A DNA stretch of 64,000 nucleotides from Aquamicrobium aerolatum DSM 21857 (GCF_900113935.1 NZ_FORF01000001.1:186001-250000); one strand, 5' to 3'; positions 18,238 through 27,842 are shown, counted from the stretch's first letter. Numbers and translations: made by a program. Notes: a model not told the origin generated them from the sequence alone.

Positions 18238-20052
18238 TTAGCGACGACCGAACAGCCGTTCGATGTCGGACAGTTTCAGCTCTACATAGGTCGGGCGGCC
18301 GTGGTTGCAGGTGCCAGAACCGGGCGTCGCCTCCATTTGCCGCAGCAATGCGTTCATTTCCTCCGGTCGCAAGCGTCGTCCTGAGCGCACCGAGCCATGG
18401 CAGGCCATTGTCGCCGCGATGGCGTCGAGGCGTTCTTTGAGCGTCTCGACCGTGTCAGTGTCGGCGATCTCGTCCGCAAGGTCGCGTACCAGCTTCTGGA
18501 CATCCACCTCGCCGAGCATCGCCGGGGTTTCGCGCACAGCCACTGCGCCGGGTCCAAAGCGCTCAAGCCCGAGCCCGAAGCGGCGCAAAAGCTCCGCGTG
18601 GAGTGACAGCCGGTCGGCATCGTCCTCGGAAAGGTCAATGATCTCGGGCAACAACAGCATCTGCGATGGCACGTCGCGGCTGGCGAGCGCCTGTTTCAGC
18701 GCTTCATAGACCAGCCGCTCGTGAGCAGCATGCTGGTCCACGATCACGATGGAATCGTCAGTCTGGGCAACGATATAATTCTCGTGAACCTGTGCGCGAG
18801 CCGCGCCCAGCGGCATAGCTGTCAGCTCTGGAGACGTTTCGTTCAGGCCAGCGCGCGCATCCGCACTTGGCGCGACCAAACGTTCCATCATTGCCTGAGT
18901 GGATTCACCGAAGCCCATTTCCAGCGGACGATGCAGCGACTGCGTCAGGTCGAATGGCGCCGCGCGATGTCGGTCGTGTCCATATTGGGATGGTGGAGCA
19001 TATTCAGGAGCGCGGAACGCATCCATCATTGCAGCTGCGCCTGTGGTTGCGGGCCGGATGCCTGCCTGCGCCAAAGCCTGTCGGATGGCGCCGACGATCA
19101 GTCCGCGCACCAGTCCGGGATCGCGGAAGCGCACATCGGCTTTGGCCGGGTGCACATTGACGTCGACCAGAGCCGGGTCGATGTCGATGAAAAGTGCCGT
19201 CACGGCGTGGCGGTCGCGCGGCAGCACGTCGGCATATGCGCCGCGAATTGCGCCAGCGAGCATCTTGTCGCGTACGGGCCGGCCATTGACGTAAAGGTAC
19301 TGGTGCAGCGAGTTTGCCCGGGTAAACGACGGAATCGAAACATAGCCGGTGAGCCGCACGTCCTCGCGCCCGGCGTCGATGTGCAGGCTATTGTCGGCAA
19401 ACTCCTTGCCGATAACCTGCGTTATCCGATCGCGAATTCCTTCAGGGGTCTTGTCGGTTGCGGCAAGGTCGAGCGTCGTTCGGTCCGTACCCGAAATGGT
19501 AAATCGGACATGTGGGAAAGCGATCGCGATCCGCCGCACGATTTCTGTAATCGCGCCCGTTTCCGCGCGTTCGCCTTTCATGAATTTCAGCCGCGCTGGC
19601 GTCGCGAAAAACAGGTCGCGCACTTCCACCAGCGTGCCGCGATTGGCGGCGACGGGTTTCACCGGCACGACGCGCCCGCCGTCGATGGCGATCTCGTGGC
19701 CATTGTCCGCATCGGCTGTCCGCGAGCGGATCGTCAGCCGCGCGACGGACCCGATCGACGGCAAGGCTTCGCCCCGGAACCCCAGTGAGCGGATGTCATG
19801 GATGTCATCCGACAGCTTTGACGTGCAGTGGCGCGAAACGGCCAGCGCAAGATCATCGGCGTCCATGCCAAAGCCGTCATCGGTCACGCGCAGGAAGGAC
19901 AACCCGCCGCCCGAGGTCGCGACCTCGATGCGGCTGGCGCCTGCATCCAGTGCGTTCTCGACCAGTTCTTTCACCACGCTGGCAGGGCGTTCGATGACTT
20001 CGCCAGCGGCAATCTGGTTGATGACGGTTTCGGTGAGCTGGTGGATTCGCAT
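18238..20052 (-). CDS. mutL: DNA mismatch repair protein MutL (endonuclease type)
   Basis: GHKL ATPase of 604 residues. ATP-binding motifs are [27 protein letters not shown] and [12 protein letters not shown] in the first 110 residues. The C-terminal domain has [12 protein letters not shown], which fits the latent nicking endonuclease motif DQHA(x2)E(x4)E. It ends with [11 protein letters not shown], the CPHGRP-like motif of nuclease-active MutL. It should therefore nick DNA itself in methyl-independent mismatch repair without a MutH partner. The start ATG at 20052 begins the usual MRIHQL sequence. Confidence 0.96.
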   Translation of the reverse strand: MRIHQLTETVINQIAAGEVIERPASVVKELVENALDAGASRIEVATSGGGLSFLRVTDDGFGMDADDLALAVSRHCTSKLSDDIHDIRSLGFRGEALPSIGSVARLTIRSRTADADNGHEIAIDGGRVVPVKPVAANRGTLVEVRDLFFATPARLKFMKGERAETGAITEIVRRIAIAFPHVRFTISGTDRTTLDLAATDKTPEGIRDRITQVIGKEFADNSLHIDAGREDVRLTGYVSIPSFTRANSLHQYLYVNGRPVRDKMLAGAIRGAYADVLPRDRHAVTALFIDIDPALVDVNVHPAKADVRFRDPGLVRGLIVGAIRQALAQAGIRPATTGAAAMMDAFRAPEYAPPSQYGHDRHRAAPFDLTQSLHRPLEMGFGESTQAMMERLVAPSADARAGLNETSPELTAMPLGAARAQVHENYIVAQTDDSIVIVDQHAAHERLVYEALKQALASRDVPSQMLLLPEIIDLSEDDADRLSLHAELLRRFGLGLERFGPGAVAVRETPAMLGEVDVQKLVRDLADEIADTDTVETLKERLDAIAATMACHGSVRSGRRLRPEEMNALLRQMEATPGSGTCNHGRPTYVELKLSDIERLFGRR

Positions 20053-20100
20053 GACAGCTAGTCTAGCTGAATTTGCCGGCGTGGTGCAGTGCCTCGCAGC

Positions 20101-20553
20101 TTATCCACGCTTGCGAAGGACAACCCCTTCAAGGATAGCAAGCCCATCCAGTAGCCGCTTGCGATCAGCCGTGCTCAGGCTGGCGAGCAGTGATTCCTCA
20201 TAGCCGTGAGCCAGTGGAACGAGATCACGGTAGGCCTCCAATCCCGCGCGTGTCAGGGTCAAATTGTCGATCCGGCGATCCAGCGGATTTTCCGCACGGG
20301 ACAACCAACGGCGTCGCTCCAGCTCGGTGACTGCTCGCGACACTTTTGTCTTGTGCATCGACGAATGCTGCCCGACGGCCGTTGCCGTCATTGTGCCGTA
20401 CTGGCCAAGGGTGGCCAGTAGTCGCCACTCGGGACGGGTCAAGCCGAAGCGATCCTTGTAGATCCGCGAGAAGTCGCGGCTGAACGCATCTGCCAGCCGG
20501 TTCAGCCTGTACGGCAGGAAGTTTTCCAGTTCGAGCGCATCGCTGGCGGGCAT
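20101..20553 (-). CDS. MarR family transcriptional regulator, likely of the homogentisate genes
   Basis: Winged-helix regulator of 150 residues. The helix-turn-helix lies around residues 55-90 ([20 protein letters not shown]) and the wing around 90-105 ([14 protein letters not shown]). It is divergent from hmgA with 107 bases between the starts, and that gap contains a perfect 8-bp dyad. MarR proteins beside aromatic catabolic operons usually repress them until a pathway intermediate binds. Homogentisate or a later acid is the likely ligand here, by context only. Confidence 0.88.
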   Translation of the reverse strand: MPASDALELENFLPYRLNRLADAFSRDFSRIYKDRFGLTRPEWRLLATLGQYGTMTATAVGQHSSMHKTKVSRAVTELERRRWLSRAENPLDRRIDNLTLTRAGLEAYRDLVPLAHGYEESLLASLSTADRKRLLDGLAILEGVVLRKRG

Positions 20554-20568
20554 TGGCTTGCCTTGATA

Positions 20569-20597
20569 GTTGCATTTTCAATGGTTACGAATGCAAC
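20569..20597. promoter_or_regulatory. Candidate MarR operator between the regulator and hmgA
   Basis: GTTGCATT (20569-20576) and AATGCAAC (20590-20597) are perfect inverted 8-mers separated by 13 bases. The half-site centres are 21 bases apart, two helical turns. It lies just 15 bases before the marR start codon and 64 before hmgA, suited to control both. Assignment to this MarR protein is inferred from position. Confidence 0.6.
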
Positions 20598-20660
20598 AAA
20601 TATGGCGTGGCGTCAAAGTCAAATGACGGGACGTCGCGAATGCCAGATTGGGAGGTTGTC

Positions 20661-22025
20661 ATGAATGAGATGAGCCCACTGAAAAGCACGTCGCCACGTG
20701 CGGTTGCCGCGAACAATTTTGCGTACATGCCGGGCTTCGGCAACGACTTCGAGACCGAAAGCCTGCCCGGCGCACTGCCGCATGGCATGAACTCGCCGCA
20801 ACGTCCGGCCTATGGTCTTTATGCTGAGCAGTTATCGGGCTCGCCCTTCACTGCGCCACGCGGCACCAATGAGCGCTCCTGGCTCTATCGCATCCGACCG
20901 AGCGTCAAGCATCACCAGCGATTTCAGTCGTTCAAGCTGCCGGCATGGAAATCGGCTCCCAATGCCGCTGATCAGGAACTGTCGCTGGCGCAGATGCGGT
21001 GGAATCCCCTGCCGATGCCCATCGGGGAAACCAATTTCATTGAGGGCATCCGCACGATGACGACGGCGGGCGATGTCTTCGGGCAGGCGGGCATGGCCGC
21101 CCATGCCTATGTTGCCAATGCCGACATGGTCGACGACCATTTCTTCAACGCTGATGGTGAACTGCTGGTCGTGCCGCAGGTCGGCGGCTTGCGCTTTATG
21201 ACCGAGATGGGCGTGATGGAAGTTCAGCCCGGCGAAATCTGCGTTCTGCCGCGCGGCCTCGTGTTCAAGGTTGAATTGATGGACGGCTCGTCGCGTGGTT
21301 ATGTCTGCGAGAATTATGGCGCCAAGTTCACCATGCCGGATCGCGGGCCCATCGGCGCGAACTGCCTCGCCAATCCGCGCGATTTCAAGACACCGGTCGC
21401 GTGGTTTGAAGAAAAGGAGACGCCGTGCCGGATCATCGTGAAATGGTGCGGCTCCTTCCATGTGACCGAAATCGGCCATTCTCCGCTGGATGTCGTCGCC
21501 TGGCACGGCAATTATGCGCCTTACAAATACGACCTTTCGACCTTCTCGCCGGTCGGCGCGATCCTGTTCGACCACCCGGATCCGTCGATCTTCACAGTGC
21601 TCACTGCGCCATCGGGCGAAGAAGGCACCGCCAACATCGATTTTGTCATTTTCCCACCGCGCTGGCTGGTGGCCGAAAACACTTTCCGCCCTCCCTGGTA
21701 CCATCGCAACATCATGAGCGAGTTCATGGGGCTGATCCATGGCCAGTACGACGCGAAGGAGGAAGGTTTCGTTCCCGGCGGCATGAGCCTGCACAACATG
21801 ATGCTGGCGCATGGTCCCGACGCCACCGGATTCGAAAAGGCGTCACGCGCGGACCTGAAGCCGGTAAAGCTCGAAAACACCATGGCGTTCATGTTCGAGA
21901 CGCGCTTTCCGCAATTGCTGACGCGCTACGCTGCCAGCCTCGACACATTGCAGGACAATTACATCGACTGCTGGACCGACCTGAAAAAACGTTTCAACGG
22001 CACCCCGGAAGGTGATTGGAGTTAG
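20661..22025 (+). CDS. hmgA: Homogentisate 1,2-dioxygenase
   Basis: Non-haem Fe(II) ring-cleaving dioxygenase of 454 residues that converts homogentisate to maleylacetoacetate. Iron ligands match the family: H348 and E354 in [11 protein letters not shown], and H384 in LAHGPD. The spacing of 6 and 36 equals that of the human enzyme. The N-terminal [18 protein letters not shown] is the family signature. The start ATG 20661 has GGGAGG 5-10 bases upstream; the frame is open 36 codons further. It is the first gene of an operon with fahA (98-base gap). Expression is probably repressed by the divergent MarR protein. Confidence 0.97.
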   Translation: MNEMSPLKSTSPRAVAANNFAYMPGFGNDFETESLPGALPHGMNSPQRPAYGLYAEQLSGSPFTAPRGTNERSWLYRIRPSVKHHQRFQSFKLPAWKSAPNAADQELSLAQMRWNPLPMPIGETNFIEGIRTMTTAGDVFGQAGMAAHAYVANADMVDDHFFNADGELLVVPQVGGLRFMTEMGVMEVQPGEICVLPRGLVFKVELMDGSSRGYVCENYGAKFTMPDRGPIGANCLANPRDFKTPVAWFEEKETPCRIIVKWCGSFHVTEIGHSPLDVVAWHGNYAPYKYDLSTFSPVGAILFDHPDPSIFTVLTAPSGEEGTANIDFVIFPPRWLVAENTFRPPWYHRNIMSEFMGLIHGQYDAKEEGFVPGGMSLHNMMLAHGPDATGFEKASRADLKPVKLENTMAFMFETRFPQLLTRYAASLDTLQDNYIDCWTDLKKRFNGTPEGDWS

Positions 22026-22123
22026 CCGGATCTCCTGCAATACTGCCGTTGCGTCAATCGCGGTTCGCGGCGAAGGCGCAGCTGTTACCGGAAAAGAACA
22101 AGTCAATCTGTGACGGAGAATTC

Positions 22124-23155
22124 ATGAAACTGGCAACTCTCAAGGACGGCACGCGTGACGGTAAGCTGGTCGTCGTGTCGCGGGATCTGACGCGCTACAC
22201 CGATGCATCGTTCCTCGTTGCCAATCTGCAAGGCGCGCTCGACGACTGGGCGCGCATCGTGCCGCATCTGGAAGCGTTGGCGGAGGGGCTGGAGCACGGC
22301 TCCCTGCCGTCGGAACGGTTTCACGAAAGCGCCGCGCATTCGCCATTGCCGCGCGCCTATCAGTGGGCTGACGGCTCGGCCTACGTCAATCACGTTGAGC
22401 TCGTGCGCCGTGCCCGCAATGCTGAGATGCCCGCCACGTTCTGGACGGATCCCTTGATGTACCAGGGTGGCTCCGACAGCTTCCTTGCCCCTCGCGATCC
22501 CATCGTCATGGAAGACGAAGCATGGGGTATCGACATGGAAGGCGAGGTTGCAGTTATCGTCGACGATGTGCGCGCCGGTGCCAGCGTTGAGGAGGCAAGC
22601 GATGCCATCCGCCTTGTGATGCTCGTCAACGACGTTTCGCTACGCGGGTTGATTCCGGCTGAACTTGCCAAGGGCTTCGGGTTCTTCCAATCGAAGCCGT
22701 CATCGGCGTTCTCCCCTGTTGCCGTCACGCCGGAGGAGCTTGGCGACGCATGGGATGGCGGCAAGCTGCATTTGCCACTTCTCGTCGAATATAATGGCAA
22801 GCCGTTCGGCTGCGCCAATGCAGGCGTCGACATGACGTTCGATTTCCCGACTCTCATCGCGCACGCCGCCAAGACCCGTCCATTGGTCGCCGGCACGATT
22901 ATCGGCTCCGGTACAGTGTCGAACAAGCTGGATGGCGGCCCCGGCAAGCCTATTGCAGAGGGGGGCGTTGGCTACTCCTGCATCGCCGAGATCCGCACGA
23001 TCGAAACCATCCAGCAGGGCGGCCCGAAAACGCCCTTCATGCGGTTTGGCGACACCGTCCGCATCGAGATGAAGGACAAGACGGGTCATTCCATCTTCGG
23101 TGCCATCGAACAGGTGGTTCAGAACTCCGCTACCTCCTCAGAGCAACGAGGGTAG
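22124..23155 (+). CDS. fahA: Fumarylacetoacetate hydrolase family protein (fumarylacetoacetase)
   Basis: A 343-residue FAH-fold hydrolase expected to split fumarylacetoacetate into fumarate and acetoacetate, the last step of the pathway begun by HmgA. The metal site is in DMEGEVAVIVDDV (E-x-E pattern), with downstream VNDVSLRGL and the GTIIGSGTVSN block typical of the family. It is the shorter bacterial two-domain form. ATG 22124 follows ACGGAGAA. The next gene starts 7 bases after the stop. No maleylacetoacetate isomerase (zeta-class GST) gene is adjacent, although one is normally needed between HmgA and this enzyme. Confidence 0.93.
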   Translation: MKLATLKDGTRDGKLVVVSRDLTRYTDASFLVANLQGALDDWARIVPHLEALAEGLEHGSLPSERFHESAAHSPLPRAYQWADGSAYVNHVELVRRARNAEMPATFWTDPLMYQGGSDSFLAPRDPIVMEDEAWGIDMEGEVAVIVDDVRAGASVEEASDAIRLVMLVNDVSLRGLIPAELAKGFGFFQSKPSSAFSPVAVTPEELGDAWDGGKLHLPLLVEYNGKPFGCANAGVDMTFDFPTLIAHAAKTRPLVAGTIIGSGTVSNKLDGGPGKPIAEGGVGYSCIAEIRTIETIQQGGPKTPFMRFGDTVRIEMKDKTGHSIFGAIEQVVQNSATSSEQRG

Positions 23156-23162
23156 CGCTGGC

Positions 23163-24113
23163 ATGGCAAAGCAATTCGCATCGCAGGGCGACCTGACGGA
23201 AAAGAAGATTTCCTTCACCGAGATTGGTCGCGACCTCTGGGCCTTCACGGCAGAAGGAGATCCCAACACCGGGGTCATCATCGGCGACGACAGCGTCATG
23301 ATCATCGACGCGCAAGCAACGCCTCGGCTGGCGCACAAGGTGGTGGAGCATATCCGCAACGTCACTGACAAGCCGATCAAATACGTTGTGCTTAGCCACT
23401 ACCATGCAGTGCGGGTGCTTGGCGCATCAGCCTATGGCGCGTCCGAGATCATCATGTCGGATACGGCGCGTGCCATGGTCGTGGAGAGGGGGCAGGAAGA
23501 CTGGGACTCCGAGTTCGGACGGTTCCCGCGGCTGTTTCAGGGACATGAATCGATCCCGGGCCTGACCTGGCCGACGATGACCTTTGAGAGCAGCATGACG
23601 CTGTATCTGGGCAAGCGCCGCGTTGATCTCTCGTTCCTCGGACGCGCCCATACCGCTGGTGACATCGTTGCCTATGTGCCGGATGCAAATGTGATGTTCA
23701 CCGGTGACATCGTTGAATATCACTCCGCCTGTTATTGCGGTGACGGGCATTTCGGCGACTGGCCGAAGACCGTGGAGGCAATTCGGGCTTACGATCTCGA
23801 CGCGATCGCGCCGGGGCGAGGGGATGCTCTTGTCGGCTCAAAACTCGTGAACGAAGCACTCGACAATACGGCAGATTTCGTCACGTCGACCTATCGGCCG
23901 ATTGCGCGGATCGCGCAGGGGGGCGGCTCGCTGAAAGAAGCTTGGGATGCCTGCCGCGCGGCCTGCGATCCGAAATTCGCGTCCTATGCGATCTACGAGC
24001 ACTGCCTGCCGTTCAACGTGGCCCGAGCCTACGACGAGGCGCTTGGCATCGATACACCCCGTATCTGGACTGCGGAGCGTGACCGGCAGATGTGGGAGGC
24101 GTTGCAGGGCTAG
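23163..24113 (+). CDS. MBL-fold protein with a half-lost metal site, in the homogentisate operon
   Basis: Metallo-beta-lactamase-fold protein of 316 residues, apparently cytoplasmic. The usual HxHxDH metal motif reads H79-Y-H81-A-V83-R84, so the second-site Asp and His are replaced by Val and Arg. H163 (GRAHTAGD) and D182 (FTGDIVE) are kept. The final histidine of the PGHG-type loop is R219 (PGRG). The first metal site (three His) is thus intact while the second has lost three of its ligands. It starts 7 bases after fahA and is certainly co-transcribed. Possible roles are hydrolysis of a pathway (thio)ester or lactone, or isomerisation replacing the missing isomerase. The sequence does not decide. 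Confidence 0.88.
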   Translation: MAKQFASQGDLTEKKISFTEIGRDLWAFTAEGDPNTGVIIGDDSVMIIDAQATPRLAHKVVEHIRNVTDKPIKYVVLSHYHAVRVLGASAYGASEIIMSDTARAMVVERGQEDWDSEFGRFPRLFQGHESIPGLTWPTMTFESSMTLYLGKRRVDLSFLGRAHTAGDIVAYVPDANVMFTGDIVEYHSACYCGDGHFGDWPKTVEAIRAYDLDAIAPGRGDALVGSKLVNEALDNTADFVTSTYRPIARIAQGGGSLKEAWDACRAACDPKFASYAIYEHCLPFNVARAYDEALGIDTPRIWTAERDRQMWEALQG

Positions 24114-24158
24114 GCGCAAGCGTTCCTTTGGTCGGCAGCAAGCGTCTGGGAGGAGCCT

Positions 24159-25754
24159 TTGCCGCGTTACGATTACCAACCGTTCGAGTATTCCACGCCG
24201 CCCGAATTGCGTGGGGCATCGGCGCATCGCTACCCTGTTGTGATAGTCGGCGCGGGGCCGGTGGGGCTGAGCGCCGCCATAGACCTGGCCCTGCACGGCA
24301 TTTCCTGCATCGTTCTAGATGACAATGACGTTGTTTCGCGCGGGAGCCGCGCCATTTGCTGGTCCAAGCGGACGCTTGAGATTTTCGACCGCCTGGGTGT
24401 CGGCGAGCGAATGGTGGAGAAGGGGATCACGTGGAAGATCGGCCGTCTTTTCCATCGGGAGCGGGAGGTCTGGAGCTTTGACCTGCTCCCTGAAGAAGGC
24501 CACAAGATGCCGGCCTTCATCAACTTGCAGCAATATTACGTTGAGCAATATCTCGTTGAGCGCTGCCGTGATTTTCCAGACCTGATTGATCTGCGCTGGA
24601 AAAACCGCGTCACCGATGTAGCTCACGATCCAAATGGGGCCATTGTCACCGTTCAGAGCCCTGACGGCAGCTACAGGCTTGAAACAGATTGGCTTCTGGC
24701 CTGCGATGGGGCGCGTTCGTGCGTGCGCAGCTGTCTGGGGCTCGATTTCGACGGTCGCGTGTTTGAAGAGCGATTCCTGATCGCCGACGTCGAGATGAGT
24801 GCCGAGTTTCCTGCTGAACGATGGTTCTGGTTCGAGCCGCCGTTTCACAAGGGGCAGTCAGCGCTCCTCCACAAGCAGCCGGACAACATCTATCGCATTG
24901 ATTTGCAGCTTGGATGGGACGCCGATCCGGAAGAAGAGAAGAAACCGGAAAACGTCATCCCACGGATCGAACGTGTGATCGGTCATGGCGATTTCGAACT
25001 CGACTGGGTGTCGGTCTACACCTTCCAATGTCGCCGACTTGACCGGTTCGTGCACGGTCGCGTCGTTTTCGCCGGCGATAGTGCGCACATTGTGTCGCCA
25101 TTCGGCGCGCGCGGCGGAAATGGCGGCATTCAGGACGTCGACAATCTCGTCTGGAAGCTGGCGATGGTCCTGAGTGGCGAGGCGCCGGAATGCCTGATCG
25201 AGACCTACAATGTCGAACGCGTTCATGGTGCTGACGAGAATATCCTCAATTCCTCGCGTGCAACTTCGTTCATGACGCCAAAGACGGATATGGAGCGGCT
25301 TTTCCGGGACAGCGTGCTGGATCTGGCGGCTGATCACGAATTTGCACGCAAGCTGGTCAACTCCGGCAGGCTGTCGCGGCCATGTGGGCTCGGCTTCAGC
25401 CCGTTGCAATCATCGCCAAATGAAAGCGGGCATATGGTCGGTGCGGCAATGGTCGATGCGCCTTTGGGCGCCGATGGCTGGCTGCTCAATCATGTTGGCG
25501 GTCGGTTCACAGCCCTTGCGATTGATGCCGACTTGCCGGAATTGCCGGACGGCGTAGATGGGATCGTCGTGAGCTCGGACCCGCAGCGGTTCGATGACGT
25601 CTCATGCCTTCATGACGCAGAGAAATTCGTGAAGAGGCGATACGGGGAGGGAAGCATCTACCTTGTCCGGCCGGATCAGCACATCGCTGCCATCTGTCGA
25701 GACGCCACAGAGCTTTCAGCCGCATGGCTACGCGCGACGGGGAGAACTACATGA
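24159..25754 (+). CDS. FAD-dependent aromatic monooxygenase (PheA/TfdB type)
   Basis: Group A flavoprotein hydroxylase of 531 residues. The N-terminal FAD motif VVIVGAGPVGLSAA is at residues 27-40. The conserved DGARSCVRSCLGL block and the second FAD motif VVFAGDSAHIVSPFGARGGN follow. The C-terminal thioredoxin-like domain expected in this family is present but short. Such enzymes hydroxylate phenolic acids with NAD(P)H and O2. A hydroxyphenylacetate or similar compound leading to homogentisate would fit the context. The start is TTG 24159, preceded by GGGAGGAG with a short spacer; no ATG is better placed. The stop overlaps the DUF2783 gene (ATGA). Confidence 0.88.
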   Translation: MPRYDYQPFEYSTPPELRGASAHRYPVVIVGAGPVGLSAAIDLALHGISCIVLDDNDVVSRGSRAICWSKRTLEIFDRLGVGERMVEKGITWKIGRLFHREREVWSFDLLPEEGHKMPAFINLQQYYVEQYLVERCRDFPDLIDLRWKNRVTDVAHDPNGAIVTVQSPDGSYRLETDWLLACDGARSCVRSCLGLDFDGRVFEERFLIADVEMSAEFPAERWFWFEPPFHKGQSALLHKQPDNIYRIDLQLGWDADPEEEKKPENVIPRIERVIGHGDFELDWVSVYTFQCRRLDRFVHGRVVFAGDSAHIVSPFGARGGNGGIQDVDNLVWKLAMVLSGEAPECLIETYNVERVHGADENILNSSRATSFMTPKTDMERLFRDSVLDLAADHEFARKLVNSGRLSRPCGLGFSPLQSSPNESGHMVGAAMVDAPLGADGWLLNHVGGRFTALAIDADLPELPDGVDGIVVSSDPQRFDDVSCLHDAEKFVKRRYGEGSIYLVRPDQHIAAICRDATELSAAWLRATGRTT

Positions 25755-25948
25755 GCGATCACGCTAGCGGTGGCGACCGGCTAGGCCTAGCCGGCGATGA
25801 TTTCTACGCCGCGCTGATGGCGGCGCATGACGGGCTGACCTATGACGAAAGCGCCCGTCTGAACGCCAGGCTTGTCCTTCTGATGGCAAACGCTATCGGT
25901 GATCTGGAGGAACTTCAGGCGCTGTTGGCTGCGGCGCGCAAAGGGTGA
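25751..25948 (+). CDS. DUF2783 family mini-protein, coupled to the monooxygenase
   Basis: A 65-residue, all-helical-looking soluble protein. The segment GDDFYAALMAAHDGLTYDES, followed by SARLNARLVLLMANAIGD, matches my recollection of DUF2783, which is typically encoded right after FAD oxidoreductases like the preceding one. ATG 25751 overlaps the upstream TGA, so translation is coupled and a stoichiometric partner or small subunit role is plausible. No function is known to me. Confidence 0.8.
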   Translation: MSDHASGGDRLGLAGDDFYAALMAAHDGLTYDESARLNARLVLLMANAIGDLEELQALLAAARKG

Positions 25949-25961
25949 ACAATCTAAACTT

Positions 25962-25994
25962 AACGTCATCCCCGGTGTCTCCAAGGATGACGTT
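25962..25994. terminator. Probable bidirectional terminator between DUF2783 gene and hppD
   Basis: AACGTCATCC (25962-25971) and GGATGACGTT (25985-25994) form a perfect 10-bp stem with a 13-base loop, located exactly between two convergent genes. Flanking T-tracts are weak in both directions. Confidence 0.6.
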
Positions 25995-26011
25995 GGTTTG
26001 CAATTCTGAAC

Positions 26012-27127
26012 CTATTCCGCAGCTTCCTGCGGCTTGATGACACCGCGCCGGATCTGATCTTCCTCGATCGACTCGAACAGGGCACGGAAGTTGCCTTCGC
26101 CGAAACCTTCATCGCCCTTGCGCTGAATGAATTCGAAGAAGATCGGGCCGATGACCGTCTTGGAGAAGATCTGCAGCAGGATCTTCGTCATGCCGCCATT
26201 CACCACACCTTCGCCGTCAATCAGGATGCCATGCTGCTTCATGCGGTCGAGCGGCTCATCGTGACCGACCACCCGCTGATGTGACATCTCATAATAGGTG
26301 TCGGGTGGGCCAGGCATGAACTTCAGGCCATTATCCGCCAGCTTGTCGGTCGCGTCATAGATGCCGTCGGTTCCGACCGCGATGTGCTGGATGCCTTCGC
26401 CGTTGTATTTGCGCAGATATTCGGCGATCTGGCTGGTGTCGTCCTTGGACTCGTTGAGTGGGATGCGGATCTTCCCACAAGGCGACGTGATCGCGCGGCT
26501 GACGAGGCCAGTGATCCGTCCGTCAATGTCGAAGAAGTGGATTTGTGTAAAGCCGAACAAGTTTCGGTAAAAGTCCCACCACGTATCCATGTTGCCGCGG
26601 AATACATTGTGGGTGAGGTGATCGAGATAGTAGAAGCCGACGCCTTCCGGTTTCGGGTCGCGCTCTCCAATCCACTCGAACTCTGCCTCATAGGCCGAGC
26701 CCTTCGTTCCGTAAGTGTCGATGAAATAGAGCAGCGATCCGCCTATGCCGACGATGGCCGGAACGTCGAGCGTCTTGTCATTGCCTTCGTAAGGTGTAGC
26801 TCCCTGAGAGACGGCGTGAGCGTAGGCGTGTTGCGCATCCACCACGCGCCACGCCATCGAAGGCGCGCATGGGCCACGCTCATCGACAAATCGCATCGCG
26901 TGTGAGCCAGGTTCTGCATTGACGAGATAGTTGATGTCACCCTGTCGCCAGACGGTGATGTCCTTGGTCCTGTGTTTGGCCACCGCCACGTAGCCCATGC
27001 GCGTGAACAGCTCCGCGAGCTTTTCCGGTTCTGGATGTGCGAATTCGACAAACTCGAAACCGTCGGTACCCGCAGGATTGGCTTCGGTAATTTTTGCAGG
27101 CGGCGCGTCGTGTGGGAACGGACCCAT
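26012..27127 (-). CDS. hppD: 4-Hydroxyphenylpyruvate dioxygenase
   Basis: Fe(II) dioxygenase of 371 residues that converts 4-hydroxyphenylpyruvate (from tyrosine) to homogentisate, the substrate of HmgA. Predicted iron ligands are H170 (YLDHLTHNVFRG), H248 (GIQHIAVG) and E332 (FFEFIQRKGDEGFGEGNF). The two-domain vicinal-oxygen-chelate layout and length are normal. ATG at 27127 is preceded by GAGGAGG; a longer frame to 27193 lacks family character. It is convergent with the hmgA operon and divergent from an Lrp-type regulator that is its probable controller. Confidence 0.96.
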   Translation of the reverse strand: MGPFPHDAPPAKITEANPAGTDGFEFVEFAHPEPEKLAELFTRMGYVAVAKHRTKDITVWRQGDINYLVNAEPGSHAMRFVDERGPCAPSMAWRVVDAQHAYAHAVSQGATPYEGNDKTLDVPAIVGIGGSLLYFIDTYGTKGSAYEAEFEWIGERDPKPEGVGFYYLDHLTHNVFRGNMDTWWDFYRNLFGFTQIHFFDIDGRITGLVSRAITSPCGKIRIPLNESKDDTSQIAEYLRKYNGEGIQHIAVGTDGIYDATDKLADNGLKFMPGPPDTYYEMSHQRVVGHDEPLDRMKQHGILIDGEGVVNGGMTKILLQIFSKTVIGPIFFEFIQRKGDEGFGEGNFRALFESIEEDQIRRGVIKPQEAAE

Positions 27128-27183
27128 GGTTTCCTCCTCTGGAAATCTGTCAGGAACAAATTTTAACACCGGAGAGCTGCAAA

Positions 27184-27201
27184 GGGCTTGCATTCAAGCC
27201 C
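27184..27201. promoter_or_regulatory. Candidate operator in the hppD / Lrp-family divergent promoter
   Basis: GGGCTTG-CATT-CAAGCCC is a perfect 7-bp inverted repeat (18 bp total) 57 bases before the hppD start and 48 before the lrp-like start. It contains TTGCATT, the same heptamer as the hmgA dyad half-site. It could serve the Lrp-type protein, the MarR protein, or neither. Confidence 0.4.
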
Positions 27202-27248
27202 GGCAAGATGAACCATGTTGCGGGGTTTGTGTATGGACTGGGGTCTTC

Positions 27249-27719
27249 ATGATGGAAAGTGAGCATCTAGATCAATTTGATCGCAAGATATTGTCTCTTT
27301 TGCAGGAAGACGCGCGATTGACGAACGGTGACCTTTCCGAGCGGGTGAACCTGTCAGCTTCGCAGTGCTCACGGCGACGTCAGAGGCTGGAAGAGAGTGG
27401 ATTGATCAAGGGCTATCGCGCAGTCCTCGACCGTGATCGGCTGGGTTTCTCGCTCGTGAACGTTATTTCCGTGACGCTGTCGACGCACAACCGCGACAAT
27501 GCACGGCGTTTCTCGGATCTGCTCAGCCGGTTGCCTGAAGTGCAGGAAGCGCACGCTTTGACCGGTGAGATGGACTATATCCTCAAAGTCGTCACGCCGG
27601 ATCTGAAGTCGCTGTCCAACTTCGTGAATGACGTTCTTCTGCCGCATGAGGCGGTTCAGCACGTCAAAACGGCGATCGTGCTTGAAACACTGAAAGAGAC
27701 CACAGCTCTGCCACTTTGA
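27249..27719 (+). CDS. Lrp/AsnC family transcriptional regulator
   Basis: A 156-residue feast/famine regulator. The N-terminal winged HTH begins LDQFDRKILSLLQEDARLTN, with the recognition region LSASQCSRRRQRLEESGLIKGY. The C-terminal RAM ligand domain contains VQEAHALTGEMDYILKV. It is divergent from hppD and ends 123 bases before dctP on the same strand. Such proteins often sense an amino acid and control the neighbouring catabolic gene; tyrosine or phenylalanine sensing is inferred. ATG 27249 and ATG 27252 are adjacent alternatives. Confidence 0.92.
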   Translation: MMESEHLDQFDRKILSLLQEDARLTNGDLSERVNLSASQCSRRRQRLEESGLIKGYRAVLDRDRLGFSLVNVISVTLSTHNRDNARRFSDLLSRLPEVQEAHALTGEMDYILKVVTPDLKSLSNFVNDVLLPHEAVQHVKTAIVLETLKETTALPL

Positions 27720-27842
27720 GTGTTACGGAAAAGGAAGGTCAGGCATCTTTATTGTTACATAAAGTTCTGTAAGATCGACCGTCCGATCCGGGATAAAGCG
27801 GCAGGAGGAGCTGCTCCCGGAGGGTTCATCAGGGAGGAACAT

